64,000 nucleotides of DNA from NVTR01 sp965237505 (GTDB taxonomy: Bacteria; Pseudomonadota; Alphaproteobacteria; Rhodobacterales; Rhodobacteraceae): contig CBDEFR010000005.1 of assembly GCA_965237505.1 (NCBI GenBank), positions 1 through 64,000 of the forward strand, in the 5' to 3' direction. The notes below the pieces were generated by a model. That model had not been told where the DNA came from. It saw nothing but the letters and a program-made list of their open reading frames with translations, and did no database searches. Of the stretch, positions 52,587-62,313 are shown piece after piece (positions within the stretch are counted from its first letter, which is position 1; each line of letters starts with the position of its first letter). Both the position numbers and the translations under genes were made by a program.

Positions 52587-53408
52587 CCGAACCTGCGGCA
52601 AGCCGACGCGCACCACGATTTCACAGGCCTTGGCGAGCGCCTTACGGTCTGCAAAATCCGCCACGCGAAGTGGGTCATGGTAGACAATGTCGACCGCGCC
52701 ATGATGGCGCGCGGCCAGTATTTTCAGAAGATGCGATGCAAAATTCATTTGCCCCCACCAGCCATAAAACCTGGCATCCGCACCCGTCGGCGCGCGGTAG
52801 CTCACGGTGACCGGCTGGATCGACAAGGATTCGCGGATTTCCAGCATAAAGAACGCGGCGAACAGCGTTGATTTAAAAGATAAAACCCGCAGTCCGTCGG
52901 TTGATGTGCCTTCCGGAAAAAACAACAACTTATGCCCGGCCTTCAGGCGCGAAATGATGATGTCCTTGTGCAGTTCAGCGTCACGCGCGTTGCGGCGGAT
53001 AAACACAGTCCCGGTAGCGCGCGCCAGCCAGCCGATGGCGGGCCAGGACGCGACATCTGATTTGGCCACGAAATAAACCCGTTTGCGGGCATGCAGCGCG
53101 AAAATGTCCAGCCATGTCGAATGATTGGCCACGATTGCGCCCGTATCCTGCACCATTTCGCCGCGCACATTGTGCTGAATTCCCAGAATTACAAAGGCCG
53201 ACCGGCACACGAATTGGGTGATACATGGTGTCCAGGGCCGGTGCTGGCCCCAGAGCGGGCGTTCCACCAGCCGCAGCGACAGCAGCAATCCCAGGCCCCC
53301 GAAGGTCACCAGCCCAAGCGCGGTGCCGCGCCAGATAACACGCAGCCAGCCAGCCGCGGTGATGGCTGAAACTTCGAGTTCATCGTCAGACTGCCAGATG
53401 CTGCTCAT
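52581..53408 (-). CDS. olsA: Lyso-ornithine lipid O-acyltransferase OlsA (PlsC family)
   Basis: A 275-residue membrane-associated acyltransferase with the PlsC boxes NHSTWLD (NHx4D, about residue 95), GTVFIRRN (about 132) and FPEGTSTDG (about 162). Directly after olsB with a 4-base overlap, so it performs the second acylation of ornithine lipid. An N-terminal hydrophobic helix (TALGLVTFGGLGLLLSL) anchors it in the inner membrane. Confidence 0.9.
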   Translation of the reverse strand: MSSIWQSDDELEVSAITAAGWLRVIWRGTALGLVTFGGLGLLLSLRLVERPLWGQHRPWTPCITQFVCRSAFVILGIQHNVRGEMVQDTGAIVANHSTWLDIFALHARKRVYFVAKSDVASWPAIGWLARATGTVFIRRNARDAELHKDIIISRLKAGHKLLFFPEGTSTDGLRVLSFKSTLFAAFFMLEIRESLSIQPVTVSYRAPTGADARFYGWWGQMNFASHLLKILAARHHGAVDIVYHDPLRVADFADRKALAKACEIVVRVGLPQVRL

Positions 53409-54184
53409 AGTGCATCGGCGTGAACATATTGCGCGCGCTGGCGCGCAGTCATCCGCGCGGTGTCAAGCAACAGGCAAACATCGGTGGTGTTGAACGCGTG
53501 GTCGACATATGCGCCGTCGCCGACGAAACCGCCAAGCCGCAGGTAGGCTTTTATCAGTGCCGGAGTGGCGCGCATCGCCTTCAGACGGTCAATGCCGGTT
53601 TCGCCAATCAAGTTCATCGACTGATAGCTTTCGCGCCGCGCGGACACGCGCAAATCCTGTGGTGCGAGGTGGCGATGATAAAGCAAGGACAAGGGTCCGG
53701 CCAGCGCCTGCACATCGGTTCCGTGAAAACTTGCCACTCCAAACAGAATCTCGATCTCGTGTTCGGCGACATAATCGGCGACCCCGTTCCACAGGTGATA
53801 AAGCGCCGTGCCACCGCGAAAATCCCGGTGCACGCAGGAGCGCCCAAGCTCCAAAAGCGACCGCCCGCCAGCGCGCAATTTTGTCAGGTCGTATTCACCT
53901 TCGGAATAAAACCGCCCCGCTTTTTTCGCCGCTGCCCCGGTCAGCATCCGATAAACGCCGACCACATATTCAAGCCCCGAGGCATTGCGGTTGCGGTCAA
54001 CCAGGATCAGATGGTCAAAATACGGATCGAACTCGTCCAGTTCGAATTGTGCCGCGTGGTCAACAATCGGTCCGTCGCCGCCAAGTTCCTCGACAAATAC
54101 CCGGTATCGCAGCCGCTGTGCGGCGCGCAGGTCCTGCTCGCCCTGTGCAATGCGAATTTCAAATTGCGAATCCTTGGGGATCAT
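53405..54184 (-). CDS. olsB: L-ornithine N(alpha)-acyltransferase OlsB
   Basis: A 259-residue GNAT-type enzyme that transfers a 3-hydroxyacyl chain from ACP to ornithine. Segments FEIRIAQGEQDLRAAQRLRYRVFVEELGGDG, LLELGRSCVHRDFRGGTALYHLW and LIKAYLRLGGFVGDGAYVDHAFNTTDVCLLLD define the family. Start at 54184 (MIPKDSQFEIRIAQGEQD). Ornithine lipids replace phospholipids under phosphate shortage in marine Rhodobacterales. A second OlsB-like gene, damaged at its end, is at 6.3-7.2 kb. Confidence 0.92.
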   Translation of the reverse strand: MIPKDSQFEIRIAQGEQDLRAAQRLRYRVFVEELGGDGPIVDHAAQFELDEFDPYFDHLILVDRNRNASGLEYVVGVYRMLTGAAAKKAGRFYSEGEYDLTKLRAGGRSLLELGRSCVHRDFRGGTALYHLWNGVADYVAEHEIEILFGVASFHGTDVQALAGPLSLLYHRHLAPQDLRVSARRESYQSMNLIGETGIDRLKAMRATPALIKAYLRLGGFVGDGAYVDHAFNTTDVCLLLDTARMTARQRAQYVHADAL

Positions 54185-54326
54185 CTGGGACTGCTGGCGC
54201 CAACTGTTGATTTGGCCGGGTTCTAGGGTTGTGTCCGGGAATTTGCAACTGTCGTCGGAATGTGGCGTCAATTGACACCCTCTAAGGTTGTGGTGTATCG
54301 CCAATACAAACCCTTTAGAAGAGTAT

Positions 54327-54509
54327 CTAGGTGTCAAATACCAGTTCAAGAGTCACGTGCCGCACGTCAACAACAACTTTACCGCCGTGCTCGAACATCA
54401 CCGTAACCGTCGACCCGATGTTGGACTGCACCTGGCCAAGCCCCCAATTGGGCTGTTCGGGGTGGCGCACCAGCATCCCTGGCGCAAGCAGCGCATTGTT
54501 ATCTTCCAT
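54327..54509 (-). CDS. DUF3553 protein
   Basis: A 60-residue protein, LLAPGMLVRHPEQPNWGLGQVQSNIGSTVTVMFEHGGKVV, matching DUF3553, a small beta-rich domain also found in UvrD-type helicases. The start at 54509 (MEDNNALLAPG) is usual. It is divergent from chpT with 27 bases between, as in relatives. Function unknown. Confidence 0.85.
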   Translation of the reverse strand: MEDNNALLAPGMLVRHPEQPNWGLGQVQSNIGSTVTVMFEHGGKVVVDVRHVTLELVFDT

Positions 54510-54536
54510 TGTGACGTCCCGACGAAAGATCAACCG

Positions 54537-55136
54537 ATGAATGCAAATCCTCGCGACCTGACCGATCTGATCGGATCACGCATCTGCCATGACCTTATCA
54601 GCCCATTGGGCGCGATCAGCAATGGTGTGGAATTGCTTTCGATGAGCGGTGGGCCGGTAGGGCCGGAAATGAACCTGATTTCGGAAAGTGTGGAAAACGC
54701 CAACGCCCGGATACGATTCTTCCGAATCGCTTTTGGTGCGGCAAGCGCGGCCCAGGTCATTGGCCAGCCCGAGGTGACAAGCATTCTGCATGATCTGTCG
54801 CGCGGCGGGCGGCTGGTGACGGACTGGCAGGCGCAGGGCGACCTGTCGCGCCAATACGTCAAGCTGGCGTTCCTGCTGCATCAATGTTTTGAGAGCGCCA
54901 TGCCGTGGGGCGGCAAGATCATCGTCAGCGCTGTCGGGGATCAGTGGGCATTGTACGGGCAGGCCGAGAAAATGAAGATTGCGCCAGCGTTGTGGGAAGT
55001 GCTGGCCGGTCGTTCAAACGAGCCAAAATTGGAACCGGCAAACGTCCATTTTGCGCTGGCGCCGCTGGCTGCAGAGGCGCTCGGACTGCGTCTGGCGGTT
55101 GAATGCTCGGAAAACAGCGCAAGGGTTCGATTTTAG
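54537..55136 (+). CDS. chpT: Histidine phosphotransferase ChpT
   Basis: A 199-residue protein of the ChpT family, which relays phosphate from CckA to CtrA and CpdR in alphaproteobacterial cell-cycle control. The phosphorylated His lies in GSRICHDLISPLGAISNGVELL (His at about residue 18), and the degenerate ATPase-like second domain follows (VKLAFLLHQCFESAMPWGGKIIV). The start at 54537 is best, as the upstream open frame overlaps DUF3553. Confidence 0.9.
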   Translation: MNANPRDLTDLIGSRICHDLISPLGAISNGVELLSMSGGPVGPEMNLISESVENANARIRFFRIAFGAASAAQVIGQPEVTSILHDLSRGGRLVTDWQAQGDLSRQYVKLAFLLHQCFESAMPWGGKIIVSAVGDQWALYGQAEKMKIAPALWEVLAGRSNEPKLEPANVHFALAPLAAEALGLRLAVECSENSARVRF

Positions 55137-55207
55137 AATATCTTGCAGTTTGTCTGTGTCGTCGTGGCAGCGGTTTCATTCGATGCGTCATTTTAACTTT
55201 GGCGGCT

Positions 55208-55285
55208 GTCATCGCCGCGCAAGCGGGGATCTCGGCTCACATGCCGCGCCCAATGGCACGAGGTTCCCGCTTTCGCGGGAATGAC
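55208..55285. repeat. REP-like imperfect inverted repeat
   Basis: Arms GTCATCGCCGCGCAAGCGGG (55208-) and CCCGCTTTCGCGGGAATGAC (-55285), about 26 bp each with about five mismatches, separated by 27 bases. The form GTCATTCCCGCGAAAGCGGG is a common intergenic palindrome in proteobacteria. It lies between chpT and proA (convergent) and could end transcription from either side. The rest of 55137-55379 shows nothing else. Confidence 0.6.
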
Positions 55286-55379
55286 AAAGGCATAAGCGGC
55301 CCAGATGTTCCTTACGTCTTGCGCCGTTTTGCGGCGCGACCGATCCGGTGTGGACGAAGCAGCCCATGTGACTCTGCCC

Positions 55380-56645
<1,266 letters not shown>

Positions 56646-56679
56646 CGGCGGGTCCGTTCATTGCCGTGGCCCGCCCAGA

Positions 56680-56706
56680 TTATGGATATTTGAGCAAGAA
56701 AGAAAG
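56680..56706 (+). repeat. Recurrent intergenic motif GGATATTT...CAAGAAAGA, copy 4
   Basis: TTATGGATATTTGAGCAAGA then AAGAAAG, between proB and proA. The second half is identical to copy 3 in AGCAAGAAAGA. Confidence 0.5.
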
Positions 56707-56712
56707 TATCAC

Positions 56713-57816
56713 TCACAACACCATGTCGTCGCGGTGGACAAGCGCGGCGCGCCCTGGATAGCCGAGGATCGGTTCAATCTGGTCAGAGCGGCGTCCGACG
56801 ATGGCGCGAGCCTCATCGCCGGTGTAGCGCGCCAGCCCCTGGGCCAGACGCTCGCCATTCGGGCCAAATATGGCCACCGGATCGCCGCGCCCAAAGGCGC
56901 CGGTCACGCGCGTCACGCCGGCCGGGAGCAGCGATGTGCCGCGCGCCAAAGCCGCAGCCGCACCAGCATCAACGGACACTTCACCCTTTGGTTTCATCGC
57001 CGCGATCCAGCGCTTGCGCGCGCTTTGCGGATCGCCCTTTGCGGTGAACCAGGTGGCCGGGGCACCCTCGGCCAGAGCCTTGAGCGGGTGCAGGCCCGCG
57101 CCATGAGTGATGGCCATTGCGCAGCCCGCGCCGGTGGCGGTTTTGGCGGCCCACAGTTTGGTTTTCATGCCACCCTTTGACAGACCGATGCCCGCGTCGC
57201 CCGCCATTGCTTCAATTTCTGGCGTAATCGCGTCGATCTGCTCAAAGCGCCGGGCGGTTGGGTCATCTTTCGGGTTGCTGGCATAGAACCCATCCACGTC
57301 TGACAGTAGGATCAGCTGGTCAGCCGCCACGGTCACCGCAATCTGGGCCGCCAGACGGTCATTGTCGCCGTAGCGGATTTCGTCGGTCGCCACGGTATCG
57401 TTTTCGTTCACGATCGGCACCACGCCAAGCGCCAAAAGCTGCTCCAGCGTGGCGCGGGAATTCAGGTACCGGCGCCGGTCGGTGCTGTCGTCCAGTGTCA
57501 CCAGCACCTGGGCTGCGGTGATGCCGTGCGGCGCCAGCGCCTCTTCATAAGCGCTGGCCAGACGGATCTGCCCGACCGCCGCCGCCGCCTGCGATTGTTC
57601 CAGCGGCAGCGCACCGGCGGCCATGTCAAGCGCGCCGCGTCCGAGCGCGATCGACCCCGATGAGACCAGAACAACATCTGTGCCGGATGATTTAATCTGT
57701 GCAACATCTTCGGCCAGTGCGCGCAGCCAGTCGGCCCGCAGCCGCCCGTCTTGAACCAGCAGCGACGATCCGATCTTGACCACCAGGCGGCGTGCTTCGC
57801 TAAGAGCGTTTTTCAT
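56713..57816 (-). CDS. proB: Glutamate 5-kinase
   Basis: A 367-residue kinase with the amino acid kinase domain (RRLVVKIGSSLLVQDG, VLVSSGSIALGRG, VPIVNENDTVATDEIRYGDNDRLAAQIA, GTGGMKTK-like LSKGGMKTKLWAAK) and a C-terminal PUA domain (GEVSVDAGAAAALARGTSLLPAGVTRVTG...GDPVAIFG). The start at 57816 lies inside the left arm of an unusual inverted repeat (57801-58072). Order obgE-proB-proA on one strand is typical here. Confidence 0.95.
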   Translation of the reverse strand: MKNALSEARRLVVKIGSSLLVQDGRLRADWLRALAEDVAQIKSSGTDVVLVSSGSIALGRGALDMAAGALPLEQSQAAAAVGQIRLASAYEEALAPHGITAAQVLVTLDDSTDRRRYLNSRATLEQLLALGVVPIVNENDTVATDEIRYGDNDRLAAQIAVTVAADQLILLSDVDGFYASNPKDDPTARRFEQIDAITPEIEAMAGDAGIGLSKGGMKTKLWAAKTATGAGCAMAITHGAGLHPLKALAEGAPATWFTAKGDPQSARKRWIAAMKPKGEVSVDAGAAAALARGTSLLPAGVTRVTGAFGRGDPVAIFGPNGERLAQGLARYTGDEARAIVGRRSDQIEPILGYPGRAALVHRDDMVL

Positions 57817-58072
57817 TCTATACGCCCCATTCTGCTTGTTCCAAAAGCGGTAACCCGGCGTTGAACTGGCCGCAGTGCGATATGAATATCGGGCAAGGCC
57901 AATTTGGCGCCGGATGCCGCTTTTGGGGCCAAGCCCGCAGGGACAGGCCAATTTGCCCCAATCCCCGCGCCCTGGTTTTTGGAGATATGCCCGATATCGC
58001 CTGCAAACCACGGCTTGATCTTGGGACAAATTGGCTTGTCAGAGTGGGTCGTATAGAATGAAAAGCGCTTTA
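57801..58072. repeat. 272-bp segment bounded by inverted repeats between obgE and proB
   Basis: The arms read TTTTCATTCTATACG then CCCCATTCTG (from 57810) and CAGAGTGGG then TCGTATAGAATGAAAA (to about 58064), with partial pairing outward to 57801 and 58072. The obgE stop codon lies in the right arm and the first codons of proB in the left arm. Inside, GGCCAATTTG occurs twice in direct orientation, and ATATCGGGC once in each orientation. No ORF is convincing. Candidate MITE, inverted duplication of the proB start, or invertible segment. Confidence 0.6.
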
Positions 58073-59107
58073 GGGATGCCACGGCTGCGCCACCTCGTCG
58101 GCATGGCGCGCGCGCAACCTGCCCGCATCAATCTGGTTGCGCAGCGCGCGCAACACCCCGGTCAGACCCTCGCGGCTGATACCGGACATGGCGATCACTT
58201 CAGCGCCGCTGGCCGCCGTTAGCGCGGCGCGCTTTTCGTTCTGCTCAGGCTTGCTCATCGCGTCGATTTTGTTGAGCACGGTGAGGCGCGGTTTATCCGC
58301 CAGTGCGGCGCCGTAAGCCACCAGCTCGGCGATGATCTCGTGATAATCGGCCACAACGTCGCTCGACGTGCCATCGACCAGATGCAGCAGCACCGCGCAG
58401 CGCTCGACATGGCCAAGGAACAGATCGCCGAGCCCCTTGCCTTGGGACGCGCCAGCGATCAGGCCGGGGATGTCGGCCATGACAATTTCGGCGTCATCGA
58501 CCGCGACAATCCCCAGATTCGGCACCAGCGTGGTGAACGGATAGTCGGCGATTTTGGGCCGGGCATTCGATGTGGCCGCGAGAAACGTCGATTTCCCGGC
58601 ATTCGGCAGGCCCAGCAGGCCGGCATCCGCGATCAGTTTCAAACGCAGCCAGAGCGTGCGCTCAACACCGTCCTGCCCCGGATTGGCCCGGCGCGGGGCG
58701 CGGTTTGTCGAGGATTTGAAATGCATGTTGCCAAATCCGCCATTACCGCCCCCGGCAAGCTGCACCCGCTGGCCGACCGCAACCAGATCACAAATCACGG
58801 TCTCTTGGTCTTCATCCAGTATTTCGGTGCCAGCGGGCACTTTCAGCACAATATCGTCGCCGTCCCTGCCGGCGCGCTGGCTGCCCATGCCGCCCTGACC
58901 ATTACGCGCGAAAAAATGCTGTCGATAACGAAAATCGATGAGCGTGTTCAGCCCGTCCACAGCCTCGGCCCAGACGTCACCGCCCTTGCCCCCGTCACCG
59001 CCGTTCGGGCCGCCGAATTCGATGTATTTCTCGCGCCGGAAACTGACACAGCCGCCGCCACCACTGCCCGAGCGGATAGTGACCTTGCAGAGATCAAGAA
59101 ACTTCAT
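58070..59107 (-). CDS. obgE: GTPase ObgE/CgtA
   Basis: A 345-residue Obg GTPase acting in 50S assembly. The N-terminal glycine-rich Obg fold (RSGSGGGGCVSFRREKYIEFGGPNGGDGGKGGDV) and the G domain with GLPNAGKST (G1), TTLVPNLG (G2), DIPGLI (G3) and NKID (G4) are complete. No long acidic tail. The stop codon lies within the inverted repeat described for 57801-58072. Confidence 0.97.
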   Translation of the reverse strand: MKFLDLCKVTIRSGSGGGGCVSFRREKYIEFGGPNGGDGGKGGDVWAEAVDGLNTLIDFRYRQHFFARNGQGGMGSQRAGRDGDDIVLKVPAGTEILDEDQETVICDLVAVGQRVQLAGGGNGGFGNMHFKSSTNRAPRRANPGQDGVERTLWLRLKLIADAGLLGLPNAGKSTFLAATSNARPKIADYPFTTLVPNLGIVAVDDAEIVMADIPGLIAGASQGKGLGDLFLGHVERCAVLLHLVDGTSSDVVADYHEIIAELVAYGAALADKPRLTVLNKIDAMSKPEQNEKRAALTAASGAEVIAMSGISREGLTGVLRALRNQIDAGRLRARHADEVAQPWHP

Positions 59108-59192
59108 CGTGCAGCCTTTGTGCGGTTTCCGCTTTGGCGATAGAGGTATTCTGGACGGTGCTCAAGACCGAGTGGCCCCTGTCAAAGGCAAT

Positions 59193-59723
59193 TTAGTCAA
59201 TCGCTGCTAGATTTGGTCCGGCGGATGCCAGCCAGTCTTTGCGGGTCAAGTGATATTCGGTGGCGGCGACATCTTTGCCCTGGGCATTGCTGGTGCAACG
59301 GGTGGTGCCGGCCGGTCTGAAGCCAAGCTTTTCGAGCACCCGGGCAGACCCGGTGTTGCCTTGCATGACGGTTGCGACAATGTGGTCCCAGTCATAGAAT
59401 TGGAAGGCACGCGAAATTGCGGCCCGGCCAATTTCGGTGGCATGCCCTTGGCCGCAATGCAGACGGGCGAAAAAGAAACCAAATTCGCGGTCGATCAGCC
59501 CGACGCCACCGATCATTTCCTCACCAAAAAATACCGGACCGGCAAAGCCCAGATCGGCTGCAACCGGAACACAGCGCGACGCGACAAAATCGCGGTCCGC
59601 CGGATACGGCCAGGTCGCGGTCCACTTCACCACTTCGTAGTCGGAAACGAACGTCATGTAGGCATCAACGTCGCCGGCGCGCGGCGGACGCCAGCGCAGC
59701 CGGCGGGTGCGAAATTCATCCAT
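59193..59723 (-). CDS. GNAT family N-acetyltransferase (RimJ-type)
   Basis: A 176-residue acetyltransferase of the RimJ/RimL type: TRRLRWRPPRAGDVDAYMTFVSDYEVVKWTATWPYP at the N-terminus, HATEIGRAAISRAFQFYDWDHIVATVMQGNTGSARVLEKLGFRPAG at the acetyl-CoA site. The start at 59723 overlaps the stop of the preceding (broken) GNAT by 8 bases. Substrate unknown. Part of a chain of GNAT genes between rpmA and obgE. Confidence 0.88.
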   Translation of the reverse strand: MDEFRTRRLRWRPPRAGDVDAYMTFVSDYEVVKWTATWPYPADRDFVASRCVPVAADLGFAGPVFFGEEMIGGVGLIDREFGFFFARLHCGQGHATEIGRAAISRAFQFYDWDHIVATVMQGNTGSARVLEKLGFRPAGTTRCTSNAQGKDVAATEYHLTRKDWLASAGPNLAAID

Positions 59724-60107
59724 CGCGCGTCAGCCAGTCTTGCCGGGTCAGGATCATTTTCTGCAAAGCCACGTCGATACCTTGCGCCAGGCTATGCTCT
59801 TGCACGACCGCCGCGTATCGAAACCCCAAATTGCACAACACCGATCCGGAGGCGATTTTCAACAAAATAGCCAGATTTGATGGTGCCCCCGCCATCTGAA
59901 ACCATTCCGTAATAATGGCTTGCACGGCTTCGCTCATGTAACCGTAACCCCAATAGGGCTTGCCCAACCAGTATCCGAGCCGATTGTCGATACTGACTGC
60001 GCCGGTAATCTTGCCACCCATTTCAATGCCGAAACGCCAGTCAGGCGCCGGTTTGCGCAGATAGGATTTTGCGTCCTCGACCGTATAGGGATGCGGCACG
60101 ACGGTAA

Positions 60108-61039
60108 GTGTCTGATCCAAAACTAATTGAGTGATTTCAGCGAGTTGTGATTCAATCGGATTGATAAGATTCGAGGGAGATCACAATGGCCTGGACGGAA
60201 ACCACTCGCGCCCGATATGAACGGCATTCGGGACGCTATGCAAGCGATTTAACTGATCAGGAATGGGGTTTGATCGCGCCATTCCTGCCGCCGCCTAAAA
60301 CAACTGGTCGTCCGCGCAGCACGGCGATGCGCGATGTTCTGGATGCCATTTTGTACATCGCCAGCGCCGGGTGTGCGTGGCGTATGCTGCCCAATGATTT
60401 CCCGCCAGTGTCCACCGTGCGCTACTATTTCTATGGCTGGCGCAACGATGGCATCTTTGAAGTGATCAGCCATTTTCTGGTGGCGACGGCGCGCGAGTTT
60501 CACGGCAGGAAGCCCGGCCCCACCGCTGGTGTCATTGATAGCCAGACCATAAAAACAACGGAAAGCGGTGGCATTTCGGGCTATGACGCGGGCAAGAAAA
60601 CCAAGGGCCGCAAGCGCAACATTGTCACCGACACGCTCGGGTTTATGGTTGGGTTGGTCGTGCATAGCGCCGGTATTCAAGACCGTGATGGCGCACCGGA
60701 AGTGTTGAAATCCATCCGGTATTCCCATCCAAACTTGCGCCATATCTTTGCGGATGGCGGTTATGCCGGACCAAAGCTGCGCGACGCTCTTGAAGGCATC
60801 GGTGACTGGACAATCCAGATCGTCAAGCGCTTCGACACTGCGGAAGGCTTCGAAGTCATTCCCAGAAGATGGGTCGTCGAGCGCACCTTCGCATGGCTCA
60901 ACCGCTGCCGGCGATTGGCCAAAGATTGGGAAAAATCCATCGCAAGTTCACAGGCATGGATACTCGTTGCACATATCAGAACCCTCACGCGTAAAATTGC
61001 AAGGCATTGTAATCATCCGTAGAGTTTTGAATCAGACAC
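60108..61039 (+). mobile_element. IS5-family (IS427 group) insertion sequence, copy 2
   Basis: 932 bp with the same ends as copy 1 and TAA on both sides (60105-60107, 61040-61042). Inserted in a GNAT gene. The transposase frame is intact. Confidence 0.94.
60186..61022 (+). CDS. IS5-family transposase (copy 2, intact)
   Basis: 278 residues, DDE residues in TAGVIDSQTIKT, HIFADGGYAG and RRWVVERTFAWLN. GAGGGAGA precedes the ATG. Differs from copy 1 by a few substitutions and by the A that is missing in copy 1. Confidence 0.95.
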   Translation: MAWTETTRARYERHSGRYASDLTDQEWGLIAPFLPPPKTTGRPRSTAMRDVLDAILYIASAGCAWRMLPNDFPPVSTVRYYFYGWRNDGIFEVISHFLVATAREFHGRKPGPTAGVIDSQTIKTTESGGISGYDAGKKTKGRKRNIVTDTLGFMVGLVVHSAGIQDRDGAPEVLKSIRYSHPNLRHIFADGGYAGPKLRDALEGIGDWTIQIVKRFDTAEGFEVIPRRWVVERTFAWLNRCRRLAKDWEKSIASSQAWILVAHIRTLTRKIARHCNHP

Positions 61040-61163
61040 TAAGCCAGCGCGAAACCTCAAAATCACCGATCAGCCGGGCGATATCGGCCGCATCCGCCAT
61101 GACCAGCTGGCGCAGCCGCAATCTAGCCGTTTCAATTACTTTTGCAGGCATGGTCAATTCTCC

Positions 61164-61807
61164 CTAACGGCCGGTCTTCACATCTTCCAGGCCGAAGATC
61201 GCGCTGGCGTCTTTTGGGATGTTTGGCGCGATCTCTGGTGATTCGTGATCGCGCCAGTTTTGGCTCAATCGATAAATCGTTTCACGTAGGTCCAGGTCGC
61301 AACCTTGGCGTCACGGGCCAGCGAAAACGCTTCGGCGTCGCCCAGAAACACAAACCCGGCATTGGTCACGACCCGGGCCGAAGCTGCGTTGTCCTGAAAT
61401 ACTTCGGCGAACATCGTGATTGAGCCATGCGGATTGGCCGCCACCATGGCGCGCACCGCCTCGCTTGCCAGCCCGGTATTCCAGAACGCCGGCGCGACCC
61501 AGAACTTGATCTCTGACTGTTCGCGATCCATTCGGGTCAGGCTGACCAGCCCGACAACTTCGGCGTGGTCGCTCAGGGTGCCGTCCATGATCCAGACATC
61601 CTGGGTGCGATCCGGCGATTGGGCGCGCGCAATGAAGGCGTCGGTGGTGCCGGGTGGCAGCGGATGCGGTATCGAGCGGGTTGCGCGTGCCACCCGCTTG
61701 TCGCCGGTGTGCATCGTCAGCAAGCCGGTGTCGGATTTGCGCACCGCACGCAGGACGAAACGCTCGGCCTCGATAACCGGTTGATTTGTAATCTTGTCAA
61801 TTATCAT
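61164..61807 (-). pseudogene. GNAT family N-acetyltransferase, C-terminally frameshifted
   Basis: Starts at 61807 (MIIDKITNQPVIEAERFVLR); GSITMFAEVFQDNAASARVVTNAGFVFLGDAEAFS is the acetyl-CoA region. The open frame stops early at 61265 (TYVKRFID), but the next frame continues TIYRLSQNWRDHESPEIAPN then IPKDASAIFGLEDVKTGR, with a TAG at 61164-61166, 12 bases before the next GNAT start. This coding-like extension and tight spacing suggest that one base was lost near 61285. The acetyltransferase fold itself is complete, so partial function is possible. Confidence 0.65.
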
Positions 61808-61956
61808 GTCTTGCCTCCACCGAAGACGGACAAGGCGCAGGCACCATGCTGCCAGGCCGATTCCCACTGCAGGTAGGTTCCGGCGCGCCGATGTTCAACG
61901 GTGCGCACTATGGCGTGACCCAAACGGGCCAATGATTTTACGACTGCGAAGCGCAT
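61804..61956 (-). CDS. Possible small protein, 50 residues
   Basis: MRFAVVKSLARLGHAIVRTV then EHRRAGTYLQWESAWQHGAC; stop overlaps the next GNAT start (ATGA), which suggests coupling, and AAAGGG lies upstream. I do not recognise the family. It could be chance, as the region is otherwise the rpmA-GNAT gap. Confidence 0.4.
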   Translation of the reverse strand: MRFAVVKSLARLGHAIVRTVEHRRAGTYLQWESAWQHGACALSVFGGGKT

Positions 61957-61982
61957 TTGTCTGGCGCCCTTTCTGAAACCAA

Positions 61983-62009
61983 AAAAGGATCGGCCATTCT
62001 TGCCGATCC
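61983..62009 (-). terminator. Intrinsic terminator of rplU-rpmA
   Basis: On the minus strand GGATCGGC, loop AAGAATG, GCCGATCC followed by six T. A strong hairpin about 30 bases after the rpmA stop. Confidence 0.9.
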
Positions 62010-62037
62010 CCCATTAATTTTGATTTAATGTCTTCGG

Positions 62038-62307
62038 CTACTCGGCGGCCTCACTATTTGGGAGAACTGAAATAAAGGTGCGGCGTTTCAGGCCTTTGTG
62101 AAAGGTCACAGATCCTTGCACGGTTGCAAAGATGGTGTGATCTTTGCCCATGCCCACGCCCTCGCCCGGCCACCACTTGGTGCCGCGCTGGCGCACGATG
62201 ATATTGCCCGGAATCGCCGCCTGACCACCATAGAGCTTGACCCCAAGGCGGCGACCGGCGCTGTCGCGCCCGTTGCGCGATGATCCGCCTGCTTTCTTGT
62301 GTGCCAT
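62038..62307 (-). CDS. rpmA: 50S ribosomal protein L27
   Basis: An 89-residue L27, MAHKKAGGSSRNGRDSAGRR at the start (the tail reaching the peptidyl transferase centre) and GGQAAIPGNIIVRQRGTKWWPGEGVGMGKDHTIFA. Follows rplU by 6 bases. Confidence 0.97.
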   Translation of the reverse strand: MAHKKAGGSSRNGRDSAGRRLGVKLYGGQAAIPGNIIVRQRGTKWWPGEGVGMGKDHTIFATVQGSVTFHKGLKRRTFISVLPNSEAAE

Positions 62308-62313
62308 CGCCCG

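Larger units (their letters stand above)
59716..61151 (-). pseudogene. GNAT family N-acetyltransferase, split by IS5 copy 2
   Basis: The 5' piece starts at 61151 (MPAKVIETARLRLRQLVMAD then AADIARLIGDFEVSRWL) and ends at the IS5 border (61042); the 3' piece resumes at 60104 with VVPHPYTVEDAKSYLRKPAP and ends at 59716, with YWLGKPYWGYGYMSEAVQAI as acetyl-CoA site. Joining the pieces without IS5 and one TAA gives a typical RimJ-like protein of about 170 residues. The gene starts 12 bases after the stop of the previous GNAT, with GGAGA as ribosome-binding site. Confidence 0.9.
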
